Shown here: positions 45,793-57,172 of the stretch, one piece after another
Layout: the number at the start of each line of letters is the position of its first letter
Position numbering within the stretch: position 1 is the first letter of the stretch
DNA from: Mycobacterium rhizamassiliense
GTDB taxonomy: Bacteria; Actinomycetota; Actinomycetes; Mycobacteriales; Mycobacteriaceae
NCBI RefSeq assembly: GCF_900157375.1
Contig: NZ_LT721901.1
Location: 310,001 to 374,000 of the forward strand
Direction of reading: 5' to 3'
Length of the DNA: 64,000 nt
Notes under the pieces: model-generated
Database searches by the model: none
Told to the model about the DNA's origin: nothing
Seen by the model: the letters and a program-made list of their open reading frames with translations, nothing else
Translations under genes and position numbers: made by a program

Positions 45793-46500
45793 TCAGGACA
45801 GCCTGATCAGCCCGTAATCGTAGGCGTGCCGTCGGTAGACCACGGACGGTCGCTCGGTGTGCTTGTCGTAGAACAAGAAGAAGTCGTGCCCCACCAGCTC
45901 CATCTCGTAGAGCGCGTCGTCCACCGACATCGGCGTGGCCTGGTGCTCCTTGGTGCGCACCACCTGCCCCGGCTCGTGGTCGAAGCCGTCCGACTCCGGC
46001 GTGGCGCCGTCGTGTTCGTGCTGGTCCACCGAGCCGCCGTTGGTGAGCGGCTGCACCGGCGGCGGTGACACCGCGGTCGCCTCGGACAGGGAGACCGGGG
46101 TCTTCTCGCCGTAGTGCACCTTGCGGCGGTCCTTGCCGCGGCGCAGCCGGCTCTCCAGCCGGACCACGGCGGACTCGAGCGCGGCATAAAAGCTGTCGGC
46201 GCACGCCTCACCCCGGACAACCGGCCCACGGCCCCGCGCGGTGATCTCCACGCGCTGACAGGACTTACGTTGGCGGCGGTTGCGTTCGTGCTTGAGCTCG
46301 ACGTCGAACAGGTAGATGGTTTTGTCGAATCGCTCCGCGCGTGCGAGTTTCTGCGAGACATAGACGCGGAAGTGGTCGGGGATCTCAACGTTGCGGCCTT
46401 TGAAGACCACCTCGGCGTTGACGGTCGGTTCCTGCGCGTCGATTTCGACCGGCGGTTCGTCCAAAATCACGCCGGAATCCATGGTGGTGAGCCTTGACAT
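45793..46500 (-). CDS. hpf: Ribosome hibernation promoting factor, long form (Rv3241c)
   Basis: 235-residue long-form HPF that binds the 30S decoding region and dimerises 70S ribosomes in stasis. The N-terminal YfiA domain (VVFKGRNVEIPDHFRVYVSQKLA, residues about 53-150) and the C-terminal dimerisation domain (PMSVDDALYEMELVGHDFFLFYD to the end) are joined by a disordered acidic linker. The ATG at 46500 gives MSRLTTMDSGV; a longer frame extends to 46566. Upstream of secA on the same strand, with 81 bases between. Confidence 0.93.
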   Translation of the reverse strand: MSRLTTMDSGVILDEPPVEIDAQEPTVNAEVVFKGRNVEIPDHFRVYVSQKLARAERFDKTIYLFDVELKHERNRRQRKSCQRVEITARGRGPVVRGEACADSFYAALESAVVRLESRLRRGKDRRKVHYGEKTPVSLSEATAVSPPPVQPLTNGGSVDQHEHDGATPESDGFDHEPGQVVRTKEHQATPMSVDDALYEMELVGHDFFLFYDKHTERPSVVYRRHAYDYGLIRLS

Positions 46501-46809
46501 ACGTGACAACTCATTTCTCTTTTCACGTCGCACGCGACCTGCGTGTCGGCTTTCTACGAAGCGCAACGACGGGGTTGGAGAGCGGATCTCAAAGAGTGGT
46601 CACCGCCGCAGGCAGCCCGCCGGTGCAAGGTGTCGAATGCTCACCCCCTCCGCGTAGGGCGTCTCTACTGTGATTGCGACTGGAGACGTTGAAGGTTGTT
46701 TTCGACGTTAGCTCGTGTTCGCCTCGCCGTGCCACCGATTTGACGGACCCGTTGCGAGTTCTTCACATCCTCTTGGCGATTTCATTGGTTTGAAACGGAT
46801 TCGACGGCC
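46501..46809. other. Intergenic region between hpf and comF
   Basis: About 310 bases containing the upstream region of hpf. A weak dyad CGTCTC-N17-GAGACG lies at 46660-46688. I see no convincing gene, RNA or terminator. Confidence 0.5.
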
Positions 46810-47442
46810 TCAGGCGGCCGCGAGCGCCAGCACCGCCGTCACCCGCAGGCCGGCCGCGGTCAGCACCCGCGCCGACTCGCGGGCCGTCGCCCCGGTGGTG
46901 ACGATGTCGTCGACGACGAGGACGTCGGTGCGCGGCGGCCGACCGCGCAGCACCACCCGGCCGGCGAGGTTGCGCTCGCGCGCCGCGGTGCCCAGCCCGA
47001 CCGAGTCGCGGGCCAGCGCCCGCATCCGCAGCGCCGGGACCACGCCGATCTCCGGGTGGCCGGCGACCGCCGCCGTCGCGATGCGGGTCACCGGGTCGCC
47101 GCCGCGCCGCCGCGCGGCCAGCCGCCGCGTGGGCGCGGGCACGATCGTCAGCGGGGCGTCGACCATGCCCCAGACCAGCAGTCGGTGCACGCCGGTGGCC
47201 AGCGCGCACGCCAGCGGCGCGACAAGGTCGCCGCGGCCGTGCTCCTTGACCCCCAGGATCGCCCGGCGGCGGGCGCCGGCGTAGCGGCCGAGCGCGAACA
47301 CCGGCACCTGCGGGTCGACGCGCGGACTGATCAGGTGCGGCTCGTCCGGAGCGACGATCAGCTCGCCGGCACAGGCGTCACACCAGCGGGTCGCCGGGGC
47401 GCCACAGCCGCCGCACTGCAGCGGCAGAACCAGATCGAGCAC
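46810..47442 (-). CDS. ComF family phosphoribosyltransferase-like protein (Rv3242c)
   Basis: 210-residue ComF-type protein. An N-terminal zinc ribbon (CGGCGAPATRWCDAC, residues 9-23) is followed by a phosphoribosyltransferase domain with the PRPP-binding motif VLVVDDIVTTGAT. ComF proteins help DNA uptake in naturally competent bacteria, but the role in mycobacteria is not known. The GTG at 47442 gives VLDLVLPLQCGGCG, matching the M. tuberculosis start; the frame continues upstream into the SDR gene without homology. It follows the SDR by 29 bases. Confidence 0.88.
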   Translation of the reverse strand: MLDLVLPLQCGGCGAPATRWCDACAGELIVAPDEPHLISPRVDPQVPVFALGRYAGARRRAILGVKEHGRGDLVAPLACALATGVHRLLVWGMVDAPLTIVPAPTRRLAARRRGGDPVTRIATAAVAGHPEIGVVPALRMRALARDSVGLGTAARERNLAGRVVLRGRPPRTDVLVVDDIVTTGATARESARVLTAAGLRVTAVLALAAA

Positions 47443-47471
47443 ACGGCCAGTGTGGCGGTCTACACCGACAG

Positions 47472-48302
47472 TCAGGCGCTGCGCGAGATCGCCCGATCGG
47501 CGCCGTCCCAGTCCTTCCAGCCGGCTAGCCGCTCCTGGTAAACGTCCTCCACGATCGGCAGCATCCAAGATCCGAAAATGGCTCTCAGTGGTGGCTTTTC
47601 CGCGTCAACGACCGAGAGCAGCGCGGCGGTCGTGCTGTCCGGGTCGGCCGGTTCGCCGAGGATGCTCGCGGCATACTCGTCCGCGTCCTGATGGCGCTTG
47701 TCGTACGCCGGTAGCCGGGTGGCGAGCTTGGCCGACGGCCCGGCCCAGTCGGTGGCAAAGAATCCGGGCTCGATCAGCGTCACTTTGACTCCGAAGGGCT
47801 CGACCTCGAAGGCCAGCGCCTCACTGAACGCCTCCAGAGCGTGTTTGGACGCGGTGTACAGCCCCAGGTTCGGGCCGCTGAAAAGTCCGCCGACCGACGA
47901 CACCTGAAGGATGTGACCGCTGCCCTGCGCGCGCAGCAGCGGCAGCGCCGCCTGGGTAACCCACACGGCGCCAAAGAAATTCGTTTCCATCTGGTCGCGA
48001 ACCTCACGCTCGGAGAGCTCCTCGGCGAAGCCGAACTGCCCATAGCCCGCGTTGTTCACCACCACATCGATCCGGCCGAAGTGCGCGTGCGCCTCCGCGA
48101 CGCGTGCGAAGGCCGCCTCCCGGTCGGTTACGTCCAGCTCGAGCGGCAACACCGCGTCGCCGAAGCGCTGCACAAGATCGGCCAGGGCGGACGTATCGCG
48201 CGCCGTGGCGGCGACCTTGTCACCCCGCTCCAACGCGGCCGACGCCCACACCCGGCCGAAGCCCCGCGAAACCCCGGTAATGAACCACACTTTCGACGAC
48301 AT
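47472..48302 (-). CDS. SDR family oxidoreductase
   Basis: 276-residue classical SDR: ITGVSRGFG cofactor loop near residue 8, NNAG (VVNNAGYGQFG), catalytic SSVGGLFSG and Tyr/Lys in GLYTASKHA. Similar to retinol/steroid-type SDRs that act without a wide C-terminal extension. It sits between comF and lpqB, where M. tuberculosis has Rv3243c, which I recall as unrelated. The substrate is unknown. Confidence 0.88.
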   Translation of the reverse strand: MSSKVWFITGVSRGFGRVWASAALERGDKVAATARDTSALADLVQRFGDAVLPLELDVTDREAAFARVAEAHAHFGRIDVVVNNAGYGQFGFAEELSEREVRDQMETNFFGAVWVTQAALPLLRAQGSGHILQVSSVGGLFSGPNLGLYTASKHALEAFSEALAFEVEPFGVKVTLIEPGFFATDWAGPSAKLATRLPAYDKRHQDADEYAASILGEPADPDSTTAALLSVVDAEKPPLRAIFGSWMLPIVEDVYQERLAGWKDWDGADRAISRSA

Positions 48303-48390
48303 GCTTTGGCCTCCACGATCCGGTCGACGATTTTCGTCGGTCCGAGTGTTAACGAATCAGGCGGGCTGTTGTATTTCCTGAGCGCTTGGC

Positions 48391-50163
48391 TCAGCCCGGC
48401 AGCACCGGGGCGGCCCCGCCGGTCGTCAGGCCCGGCACCTCCGACCAGGTCGGCTGGCTTTCGGCCGCGGACGCCGAGTACTGCAGCACCCCTTGCGGCG
48501 CCGCGACGTAGATCGTCGACGGGTTGGCCGCGATCGCCGTCAGCGGAATCTGCAGGCCGTGCTCGGGTGCGTCGGAGTTCACGCCGTCGAGGTTGACGTA
48601 CGACACCGGGTGGACGGCGTCGTTGCGGGTGACGACGATGTCGTCGCCGGTCCGCCAATACAGCGACACCACCGTGTTGCCCAGCCCGAACCCCAGCCGC
48701 CGCGGATAGGTCAGCGCGTACTGCCCGGCCTGCGTCTGCTCGACGCCGACGAGGATCACCTGCCCGGCGATCACCATCGCCGCCCGCGTGCCGTCCCGGG
48801 ACAGCTGCAGGTCCGAGATCGGCCCGGGGAAGCGGCTCGCGACCGCGCCGGAATCCACCGGGATGCGGGCGGGCTGCCCGGATGCCGGCTCCTGAATGGC
48901 CCGCAGCACGTTGTTGGCGTCGACCACCACCCAGACGACGTCGTCCAGCGACCAGCTGGGCCGCGACAGGCTGTGCCCGTCGGCGGACTGGACCGCCTCG
49001 CCGCCGAGATCGCCGATCCACAGCGACTCCGCCATGTCGGGCGCGCCGCGGTGCAGCGTCACCACCGACGCCACCTGGCGCCCGCTGCGCGACAACGCCG
49101 CGCTGCTCTGGTCCGCCATCCGCCCGAACGCCCCGGGCACCAGGCTGGTGCGCTGCCCGTCCAGGCCGACCAGCGACCCGTTGACCAGGGCGTGCACTCC
49201 CGCGCCCGCGCCGTCGGCCACGCCGGGGTCGGTGGCCGCGACGTCGGAGGTGGTCCACCCGTCGCGGAACCGGTCGTCCAGCGGCGCACCGTCGGCGTTG
49301 ATCACATAAGGGCCCCGGATGTCGGCTCGGGCCAGGGTCCAAATGATTTGCGCGGCAAGCAATTGCCGGCTGTGCGGATCGGTGGTCGACAGCTTCTCCA
49401 GCTCGATGCGCGCGCCACCGTAGCCCTTGCCGATGCCGTTCTTGCCGCCGTCGGCGCGCGTCACCGGCCCGCGCAGCCGCAGCGGCGGGGCGAGCAGGTT
49501 GCGCACCGTGTGCGCCATCTCGGGCCGCGGCCCGGCCAGCATCTTGGAGACCAGCTCGGTGGCCAGCTGATCGTGATCGGACACCGCGACGTAGCGGGGG
49601 TCGGGCACCACCGTCTTGCCGGTCGGGTCGGCGAAGTACAGCGTGTTTCGTTTGTAGGTGGCCTGAAACTGTTGCCAGTCAAGGAAAACGCCGTTGGGCA
49701 GCCGGTCGATGCGCCACCCGCCGGACGTCTTCACCAGCTCGATCTGCCCCGGGTCGGGCAGCGTGCCCTCGGCCGTCTCGAACACGCCGACGTCCGATAG
49801 CGAGCCCAGGATGTCGGCCCGCATGCTCGCCGAAACACGCTCGGCGCCACGGGTTTCCACGAACACCACGTGGTCGATCAACAGCGCGCTACCGGCGTCG
49901 TCCCAGGAGTTGGACGCCGACTGGGTGAGGAACTGCCGGGCCGCGAGGTGCCGGTTGGCCGGATCGGCTGTGGCCTTGAGGAATTCGCGCAGCAGCACGT
50001 CGGGGTCCATGCCGGGGGTCGGCTTGGGCAGGTTCGACGGGGCGGGCCGGTCGACGGTGCCGATGGCCTGCGGGGCCGAGGAGCTGGGTACCGCGGCGCA
50101 GCCCACGAGCAACAACGCCAACGACATCAGCGCCGCGAGCTTCCACCCGGGCTGCAGGCGCAT
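48391..50163 (-). CDS. lpqB: Lipoprotein LpqB (MtrAB accessory)
   Basis: 590-residue cell-envelope lipoprotein. The signal peptide ([22 protein letters not shown]) ends with a lipobox whose lipidated Cys is C22. The rest holds GerMN-like and beta-propeller domains (repeated [15 protein letters not shown] segments). LpqB interacts with MtrB and modulates MtrAB signalling. The start is the ATG at 50163, sharing a base with the mtrB stop (TGATG). Last gene of the mtrA-mtrB-lpqB operon. M. tuberculosis LpqB is 583 residues. Confidence 0.95.
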   Translation of the reverse strand: MRLQPGWKLAALMSLALLLVGCAAVPSSSAPQAIGTVDRPAPSNLPKPTPGMDPDVLLREFLKATADPANRHLAARQFLTQSASNSWDDAGSALLIDHVVFVETRGAERVSASMRADILGSLSDVGVFETAEGTLPDPGQIELVKTSGGWRIDRLPNGVFLDWQQFQATYKRNTLYFADPTGKTVVPDPRYVAVSDHDQLATELVSKMLAGPRPEMAHTVRNLLAPPLRLRGPVTRADGGKNGIGKGYGGARIELEKLSTTDPHSRQLLAAQIIWTLARADIRGPYVINADGAPLDDRFRDGWTTSDVAATDPGVADGAGAGVHALVNGSLVGLDGQRTSLVPGAFGRMADQSSAALSRSGRQVASVVTLHRGAPDMAESLWIGDLGGEAVQSADGHSLSRPSWSLDDVVWVVVDANNVLRAIQEPASGQPARIPVDSGAVASRFPGPISDLQLSRDGTRAAMVIAGQVILVGVEQTQAGQYALTYPRRLGFGLGNTVVSLYWRTGDDIVVTRNDAVHPVSYVNLDGVNSDAPEHGLQIPLTAIAANPSTIYVAAPQGVLQYSASAAESQPTWSEVPGLTTGGAAPVLPG

Positions 50164-51854
50164 CAACCGCTCCGCTCGGCGGGTTCGCGATGGCGCTGCC
50201 GCTTGTCCCGTTCCGGCGCAAGCGGTTCTGGGGTCGGCTGCGCGGACGGCGGGATCGGCTTCATCGGCAACGGGCTGGTGGTGACCTTGTGCCCGCGGGT
50301 CAGCGGCAACGTCAGCCGGAAGCAGGCGCCCTGGCCCGGCTCGCCCCACGCCTCCAGCCGGCCCTGGTGCAGCCGCGCGTCCTCGACGCTGATCGCCAGG
50401 CCCAAACCCGTTCCGCCGGAACGCCTTACCCGCGACGGGTCCGACCGCCAGAACCGGCTGAACACCAGCTTCTCCTCCCCCGGCCGCAGCCCGACACCGT
50501 AGTCACGGACGGTGACGGCGACGGTGTCCTCGTCGGCGCCCATCCGGATGTCGACCGGCTTGTGCTCGGCGTGGTCGATGGCGTTGGCGATCAGGTTGCG
50601 CAGGATGCGCTCGACGCGGCGCGGATCGACCTCCGCGATCACCCCTTCGTCCGGCATGTCGACCGCCAGCTCGATGCCGGCGTCTTCGGCCAGGTGGCCC
50701 ACGTTGCTCAGCGCGCTCTGCACGGTGGTGCGCAAATCGACTGCCTCGACCGACAATTCGGCCACACCGGCGTCGTGCCGAGAGATTTCCAGCAGGTCGG
50801 ACAGCAGCGACTCGAACCGGTCCAGCTCGTTGACCATCAGCTCGGTGGACCGCCGCAGCGTCGGGTCGAGGTCCTCGCTGTGGTCGTAGATCAGGTCGGC
50901 GGCCATCCGCACCGTGGTCAACGGCGTGCGAAGTTCGTGGCTGACGTCGGAGGTGAATCGGCGCTGCAGATTACCGAACTCCTCCAGCTGGGTGATCTGC
51001 CGCGACAGGCTCTCGGCCATGTCGTTGAAGGACACCGCCAGCCGCGCCATGTCGTCCTCGCCGCGCACCGGCATGCGTTCGGACAGATGGCCCTCGGCGA
51101 AGCGTTCGGCGATCCGCGACGCGGATCGCACCGGCACCACCACCTGGCGCGAGACCAGCAGCGCGATCCCGGCCAGCAGCACCAGCAGCACCGCGCCGCC
51201 GGTGATCATCGTGCCGCGCACCAGCGTGATGGTGGCCTGCTCGTTCTTCAGCGGGAAGATCAGGTAGAGCTCCAGGTTGGCCACCTGCGACGAGGTCGGC
51301 GTGCCGACGATCAGCGCCGGGCCCGAGAAGCCGTCGGTGTGCACCGTGGCGTATTGGTACGCGGCCTGACCCGCCCGGACGAAGCCCCGCAGCGAGTTGG
51401 GCACCTGGTCGACGGGGCCGGCGGTAGTCGCCGCGCGCGGGCCGTCGCCGGGCACCATCAGGGCGGCGTCGAAGGCACCGGCCAGGCCGGCACCCGAGGC
51501 CGTGTCGGTCTTGGAGGTAAGCGTGTTGCGGGCCAACTGGAGGCTGCTGTCCAGGGAGCGCGTCTCCTCACCGTTGACGATCCCGCCGACGGTGGTGCGC
51601 GCCCGTTCGATCTGCTCGATGGCGGCTTTGACCTTCACGTCGAGCACGCGATTGGTCACCTGGCTGGTCAGCACGAAGCCGAGCGCCAGGATTACTGCCA
51701 ACGACAAACCAAGGGTGAGTGCGACAACTCGAAGTTGCAGCGAGCGGCGCCAGGCGATGCCGACGGCTCGACTCAACGCACTCATGCCCCGGGTCATGGG
51801 GCCGGTGCGCCCCCAGCGGTGACCGTGAATACGTCGCCGGGAGCCCCAGATCAC
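50163..51854 (-). CDS. mtrB: Sensor histidine kinase MtrB
   Basis: 563-residue transmembrane kinase controlling MtrA, and thereby cell division and wall genes. Two membrane helices flank an extracytoplasmic domain (helix 1 near residues 41-61, helix 2 near 213-235), followed by HAMP, HisKA ([13 protein letters not shown], phospho-His) and the ATPase domain with N ([11 protein letters not shown]), G1 (VRDYGVGL) and G2 ([10 protein letters not shown]) boxes. GTG start at 51854 ([11 protein letters not shown]), overlapping mtrA by four bases and matching the M. tuberculosis MIFGSRRRI start. Confidence 0.97.
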   Translation of the reverse strand: MIWGSRRRIHGHRWGRTGPMTRGMSALSRAVGIAWRRSLQLRVVALTLGLSLAVILALGFVLTSQVTNRVLDVKVKAAIEQIERARTTVGGIVNGEETRSLDSSLQLARNTLTSKTDTASGAGLAGAFDAALMVPGDGPRAATTAGPVDQVPNSLRGFVRAGQAAYQYATVHTDGFSGPALIVGTPTSSQVANLELYLIFPLKNEQATITLVRGTMITGGAVLLVLLAGIALLVSRQVVVPVRSASRIAERFAEGHLSERMPVRGEDDMARLAVSFNDMAESLSRQITQLEEFGNLQRRFTSDVSHELRTPLTTVRMAADLIYDHSEDLDPTLRRSTELMVNELDRFESLLSDLLEISRHDAGVAELSVEAVDLRTTVQSALSNVGHLAEDAGIELAVDMPDEGVIAEVDPRRVERILRNLIANAIDHAEHKPVDIRMGADEDTVAVTVRDYGVGLRPGEEKLVFSRFWRSDPSRVRRSGGTGLGLAISVEDARLHQGRLEAWGEPGQGACFRLTLPLTRGHKVTTSPLPMKPIPPSAQPTPEPLAPERDKRQRHREPAERSG

Positions 51855-52537
51855 GGAGGTCCGGCCTTGTATCCCACTCCTCGAACGGTCAACACCACGG
51901 TCGGGTTCTCAGGGTCTTTCTCGACCTTGGCCCGTAGACGCTGGACGTGCACGTTCACCAGGCGGGTGTCCGCCGGGTGCCGGTATCCCCACACCTGTTC
52001 GAGCAGCACATCACGAGTAAACACCTGGCGTGGTTTGCGTGCCAGCGCGACCAGAAGGTCGAACTCCAGTGGTGTGAGGGAGATCTGCTCGCCGTTGCGC
52101 GTGACCTTGTGCGCCGGGACGTCGATCTCGACGTCGGCGATGGACAGCATCTCGGCGGGCTCGTCGTCGTTGCGCCGCAGCCGTGCGCGCACCCGCGCGA
52201 CCAGCTCCTTCGGCTTGAACGGCTTCATGATGTAGTCGTCCGCGCCCGACTCCAGGCCCAGCACCACGTCGACGGTGTCGGTCTTGGCCGTCAGCATCAC
52301 GATCGGCACGCCGGAGTCGGCCCGCAGCACCCGGCATACGTCGATGCCGTTCATGCCCGGCAGCATCAGGTCAAGCAGCACCAAATCGGGCCGCAGCTCG
52401 CGCACCGCAGTCAGAGCCTGCGTGCCATCACCGATGACCGCAGTGTCGAAGCCCTCCCCACGAAGAACGATGGTCAGCATCTCCGCAAGCGAAGCGTCGT
52501 CGTCGACGACCAAAATCCTTTGCCTCATGGAGTCCAT
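51851..52537 (-). CDS. mtrA: Response regulator MtrA
   Basis: 228-residue OmpR/PhoB-type response regulator essential in mycobacteria. The receiver domain has the acidic pocket (VVDDDAS), the phospho-acceptor D56 (LLDLMLPG), Thr (LTAKTD) and Lys (IMKPF); the winged-helix DNA-binding domain ends [14 protein letters not shown]. It is nearly identical to M. tuberculosis MtrA (same length). First gene of mtrA-mtrB-lpqB; an 80-base gap separates it from tmk on the same strand. Confidence 0.98.
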   Translation of the reverse strand: MDSMRQRILVVDDDASLAEMLTIVLRGEGFDTAVIGDGTQALTAVRELRPDLVLLDLMLPGMNGIDVCRVLRADSGVPIVMLTAKTDTVDVVLGLESGADDYIMKPFKPKELVARVRARLRRNDDEPAEMLSIADVEIDVPAHKVTRNGEQISLTPLEFDLLVALARKPRQVFTRDVLLEQVWGYRHPADTRLVNVHVQRLRAKVEKDPENPTVVLTVRGVGYKAGPP

Positions 52538-52577
52538 GGTGTCACCAGATCGGGATAAAACTCGGACACCACACGGG

Positions 52578-52595
52578 CGTTTCTCCTTGGAAACG
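52578..52595. terminator. Small stem-loop between tmk and mtrA
   Basis: CGTTTC, six bases, GAAACG, extended after one mismatch by a GG/CC pair on each side. It lies 23 bases after the tmk stop and about 40 bases before mtrA, so it could end tmk transcripts or sit in the mtrA leader. There is no U-tract. Confidence 0.35.
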
Positions 52596-52617
52596 GCCGA
52601 ATCGTGACAAATCTGTG

Positions 52618-53250
52618 CTAGTTGGCGGCCAAATCGGCGGTCAGCCGGCCCGGATCGACGTCCGCGCCGACCACCAGCCAGCGCCCACCCCAGCCCGCGG
52701 CGGCAAGCTCGGCGTACACCGCGCCGGTGCGCTGCTGCAGTCCGTCGTCGCGTTCGTAGCTGTCGCGGGCGCGGCCCGGTTCGGACTTTTCCCGGTGCCG
52801 GGCCCGCTCGCCGGCGAGCTCGGCGGTGACCGCGAGCAGTATCTGCCAGTCGGGCGACGGCAGCCCCAGCCGCTGGTATTCGAGCGCCTGGACCCAGGCG
52901 ACGGCCGGCCCGGCGGCGTCCTCGTGCAGGCGGGCGGCGCTGTAGGCGGCGTTGGAGGCGACGTAGCGATCCAGGATCACCACGTCGTGCTCGCGGCGCA
53001 GGCCGTCGATCTCGTCGATCGCGGCGGCACGATCCAGCGCGAAGAGCATCGCCATCGCGTACACCGAGGACGCCAGGTCACCGTGCTGGCCGTGCAGCGC
53101 CTCGGCGGCGACGTCGGCGGTCACCGACCGCCCGTAGCGCGGAAAGGCGCAGGTGGCCACCGTCTTCCCGGCGGCCTCGAACGAGTTGCGCAGGCCTTCG
53201 GTCAGCGTCCGCTTACCGGAGCCGTCGACGCCTTCGATCGCGATGAGCAC
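52618..53250 (-). CDS. tmk: dTMP kinase
   Basis: 210-residue thymidylate kinase forming dTDP from dTMP. The P-loop is EGVDGSGKRT at residues 6-15, the DRY motif is in ILDRYVASNAAYS, and the LID region follows. GTG start at 53250 gives VLIAIEGVDG. It is 38 bases downstream of sahH on the same strand, as in M. tuberculosis (Rv3247c, 214 residues). Confidence 0.95.
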   Translation of the reverse strand: MLIAIEGVDGSGKRTLTEGLRNSFEAAGKTVATCAFPRYGRSVTADVAAEALHGQHGDLASSVYAMAMLFALDRAAAIDEIDGLRREHDVVILDRYVASNAAYSAARLHEDAAGPAVAWVQALEYQRLGLPSPDWQILLAVTAELAGERARHREKSEPGRARDSYERDDGLQQRTGAVYAELAAAGWGGRWLVVGADVDPGRLTADLAAN

Positions 53251-53288
53251 GGCGCGAGCCTATCGGGCCCGCGCCGCCTCGGTGCGGA

Positions 53289-54761
<1,473 letters not shown>

Positions 54762-54822
54762 GGCGTGTCTGTTCCTTCTGCGGTTCAGGGGTTCAAGCAG
54801 TAATTAGCTTAGGTATGTTCTT

Positions 54823-54841
54823 CCGCCACTGTAGTCGGCGG
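54823..54841 (-). terminator. Stem-loop after the TetR-rub-alkB operon
   Basis: CCGCC pairs with GGCGG across a nine-base loop that can extend the stem with ACT/AGT and a bulge. It begins 16 bases after the TetR stop and lies in the sahH leader. There is no clear U-tract. Confidence 0.35.
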
Positions 54842-54857
54842 CTTGGGGCCCGGCAGG

Positions 54858-55463
54858 TCAGGGGACGTTGATGACGCCGTGACGCTCGGCGAAGGGCGTC
54901 ATCAGGCGGGCGAGGTCCTGCGCGACGTCGTGATCGGCCTCGGGCGGCATCGACACGTAGCTCAGCGCCAGCCGCACGATGGCCCGCGCCAGCACGCCGG
55001 CGTCCTCGTCGCTGGTGGCCACCCAAGTCTGGGTGAGCGCAGACGCCAGCCGGGTCGACGCGCGGGTGATGATGGGCGCGCTGTCGGTGGTGATCAGCTG
55101 CAACAGGTCAGGCTTGGCGACACCCGTGCGCAGCGAGGTCACCAGCGGGTCGGCCGCCGCCTCGGCGAAGAACGCGCGGAACCCCTGCAGAAACGCCTCG
55201 TAGATGTGGCCGACGTTGGCGTCGAGGGCTTCATGGATGGTGTCGACCAGGCGGTCGGCCAGGCGCAGGGCGTAACCCTGCGCCAGACCTTGCCGGGAGC
55301 CGAACTCGTTGTAGATAGTCTGCCGGCTGATGCCCGCGGCGCGGGCGACGTCGGACAGCGTGACGGCGGACCAGTCGCGGGTTCCCAGCAGCTCGCGCAT
55401 CGCGTCCAGCACCGAGTCGCGAAGCAGGGCCCGCGACGCCTCGGCGTAGGGAATCCGCTTCAC
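54858..55463 (-). CDS. TetR family regulator of the alkane operon (Rv3249c)
   Basis: 201-residue TetR-type regulator. The helix-turn-helix is VTLSDVARAAGISRQTIYNEFGSRQGL near residues 30-56; the ligand domain is long and helical. It is the last gene of the alkB-rubA-rubB unit, so it probably binds the palindrome upstream of alkB and controls its own operon in response to alkanes or a fatty-acid-like ligand. The GTG at 55463 (VKRIPYAEASRALL) is preferred; homologues are of similar length (about 211). Confidence 0.9.
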   Translation of the reverse strand: MKRIPYAEASRALLRDSVLDAMRELLGTRDWSAVTLSDVARAAGISRQTIYNEFGSRQGLAQGYALRLADRLVDTIHEALDANVGHIYEAFLQGFRAFFAEAAADPLVTSLRTGVAKPDLLQLITTDSAPIITRASTRLASALTQTWVATSDEDAGVLARAIVRLALSYVSMPPEADHDVAQDLARLMTPFAERHGVINVP

Positions 55464-55489
55464 AGGCGCGACACTAGTTGCTGGTGCGC

Positions 55490-55672
55490 TCAGGATCGAG
55501 CTACCTCGACCATCTCGAAGTCGGTTTTCGCCGCGCCGCAGTCCGGGCAGCTCCAGTCGTCGGGGATGTCGTCCCAGCGGGTGCCGGGGGCGATGCCGTC
55601 CTCCGGCCAGCCCTTGGCCTCGTCGTACTCGAAGCCGCACTGCACGCAGATGAAGAGCTTGTAGTCGGTCAT
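55490..55672 (-). CDS. rubB: Rubredoxin RubB
   Basis: 60-residue rubredoxin (one iron, four cysteines). The ligands are two CxxC pairs, CVQCG near residue 9-12 and CPDCG near 42-45. It delivers electrons to AlkB. The ATG is at 55672, four bases after the rubA stop. Too short for most gene-length cutoffs but unmistakable by motif and context (M. tuberculosis RubB is also 60). Confidence 0.95.
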   Translation of the reverse strand: MTDYKLFICVQCGFEYDEAKGWPEDGIAPGTRWDDIPDDWSCPDCGAAKTDFEMVEVARS

Positions 55673-55676
55673 CGGT

Positions 55677-55847
55677 TCACTCCTGTCCAGTTGTTTCGAA
55701 ATCTGCCTTCTCGCGCACCGCACAGTCGGGGCAGCTCCAGTCGTCGGGGATGTCGGCGAATGCCGTGCCCGCCGGAAAGCCTTCCCGCGGAGCGCCTTTC
55801 GCTTCGTCGTAGGTGTAGTCACAGCCGGGGCAGCGGTAGGCGATCAT
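55677..55847 (-). CDS. rubA: Rubredoxin RubA
   Basis: 56-residue rubredoxin with CPGCD and CPDCA iron-ligand pairs and the family YTYDEAKG and PDDWSCPDC segments. Its ATG overlaps the alkB stop by four bases (ATGA), indicating tight co-translation. Two different rubredoxins next to AlkB are usual in actinobacterial alkane degraders; often only one of them can rescue AlkB activity. Confidence 0.95.
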   Translation of the reverse strand: MIAYRCPGCDYTYDEAKGAPREGFPAGTAFADIPDDWSCPDCAVREKADFETTGQE

Positions 55848-57100
55848 GCCGCGACCGCCTGGGACGCCCCGTATTTCGCCAGCAGCTTCTCGCGCCGGCG
55901 CGGCTGCAGGTTGACGCGGGTGATGTCGCCGTCGTAGTGCGCGAGCACCCGGTGGTCCATCACCTTGCGCCACAGCGGCGGGAAGTAGGTCAGCGAGATC
56001 ATCGACGCGTATCCGCTCGGCAGGTTGGGCGCGCCCTCCATGCTGCGCAGCGTCTGGTAGCGCCGCGTCGGGTTGGCGTGGTGATCGCTGTGCCGCTGCA
56101 GGTGGTAGAGGAACAAGTTGGTGACGACGTGGTCGGAGTTCCAGCTGTGCTCCGGGGTGCAGCGCTCGTAGCGGTCTCCCGCGTTCTTCTGCCGCAGCAG
56201 TCCGTAGTGCTCGAGGTAGTTGACGGTCTCGAGCAGCCCGAAGCCGAACACCGCCTGGATGACCACGAACCCGATCAGCGCCGGGCCGAAGATCGCGATC
56301 AGCGCGCCCCACAGCACCACCGACATCGCCCAGGCATTGAGGACGTCGTTGGACGGATACGTCTTGGGGTTCCACGGGCTGTCGCCGTGGCGGCGGATGC
56401 GCTGGGCCTCCAGCCGCAGCGACGAGCGCAGGCTGCCAAAGACGCTGCGCGGCAAGAACTCCCAGAATGTCTCGCCGAAGCGCGACGACGCGGGGTCCTC
56501 CGGGGTGGCGACGCGCACGTGGTGGCCGCGGTTGTGCTCGATGTAGAAGTGCCCGTAGCAGGTCTGCGCCAGGGTGATCTTGGACAGCCACCGCTCCAGC
56601 TCGTCCTTCTTGTGCCCCATCTCGTGCGCGGTGTTGATGCCGACGCCGCCGAGGACGCCGACCGACAGCGCCACGCCCAGCTTTCCGGCCCAGCCCAAGC
56701 CGCCGTCGAAGCCGAGCCAGTGCAGGTTCGACGCGGTGAACAGGTAGGCGCCCAGCACCACGCTGAGGTACTGGAACGGGATGTACACGTAGGTGCAGTA
56801 CCGGTAGTACCTGTCGTTCTCCAGCTGCTCCATCACCTCGTCGGGCGGGTTCTGCCCGTCCGGCCCGAAGAACAGGTCGAGGGCGGGAAGCAGGACGTAG
56901 AGCAGGATCGGCCCGATCCACAGCGGCACCTGCGCGGCGGCGTGCCAGCCGAGCTGGTTGAGCCCCCAGGTCAGGGGCAGCATCACGAACAGCGCGGTCG
57001 GGGCGATCAGCCCCATCAGCCAGAGGCGACGTTTCTTGTCGCGCCATGCCGCGGGCGCACTGGCTTCGGGGACTGACGGGGTGGGCCTGAGAGTGGTCAT
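55844..57100 (-). CDS. alkB: Alkane 1-monooxygenase AlkB
   Basis: 418-residue integral membrane diiron hydroxylase that oxidises medium to long n-alkanes to 1-alkanols. Its His boxes are HEMGH, EHNRGHHVRVATPEDPA and LQRHSDHHANPTRRY, and several hydrophobic helices precede them (LWLMGLIAPTALFVMLPL near residue 30). First gene of the alkB-rubA-rubB-tetR operon. A 24-base palindrome is centred about 35 bases upstream of the ATG at 57100. Confidence 0.96.
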   Translation of the reverse strand: MTTLRPTPSVPEASAPAAWRDKKRRLWLMGLIAPTALFVMLPLTWGLNQLGWHAAAQVPLWIGPILLYVLLPALDLFFGPDGQNPPDEVMEQLENDRYYRYCTYVYIPFQYLSVVLGAYLFTASNLHWLGFDGGLGWAGKLGVALSVGVLGGVGINTAHEMGHKKDELERWLSKITLAQTCYGHFYIEHNRGHHVRVATPEDPASSRFGETFWEFLPRSVFGSLRSSLRLEAQRIRRHGDSPWNPKTYPSNDVLNAWAMSVVLWGALIAIFGPALIGFVVIQAVFGFGLLETVNYLEHYGLLRQKNAGDRYERCTPEHSWNSDHVVTNLFLYHLQRHSDHHANPTRRYQTLRSMEGAPNLPSGYASMISLTYFPPLWRKVMDHRVLAHYDGDITRVNLQPRRREKLLAKYGASQAVAA

Positions 57101-57123
57101 GCTTTGGACAATACGACGCTATG

Positions 57124-57147
57124 CGTCTCCTGTCTAGACAAAAGACG
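57124..57147. promoter_or_regulatory. Operator-like palindrome upstream of alkB
   Basis: CGTCTCCTGTCT faces AGACAAAAGACG, matching at 10 of 12 positions about the centre GTCT|AGAC, with two more matching pairs outside. It is 23 bases upstream of the alkB ATG and the best candidate site for the TetR at the end of the operon. Confidence 0.7.
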
Positions 57148-57172
57148 TATGTTTGTAAAGCGAGGCGAGGCG

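Noticed and set aside
46501..46809. Small RNA or short gene in the hpf-comF gap
   Set aside because: Only a weak six-base dyad with a 17-base spacer was seen; no promoter, terminator or coding pattern supports a gene.
54762..54857. SAM or SAH riboswitch in the sahH leader
   Set aside because: The 96 bases show only a short GC stem near the TetR end and none of the conserved core I would expect of a SAH or SAM riboswitch.
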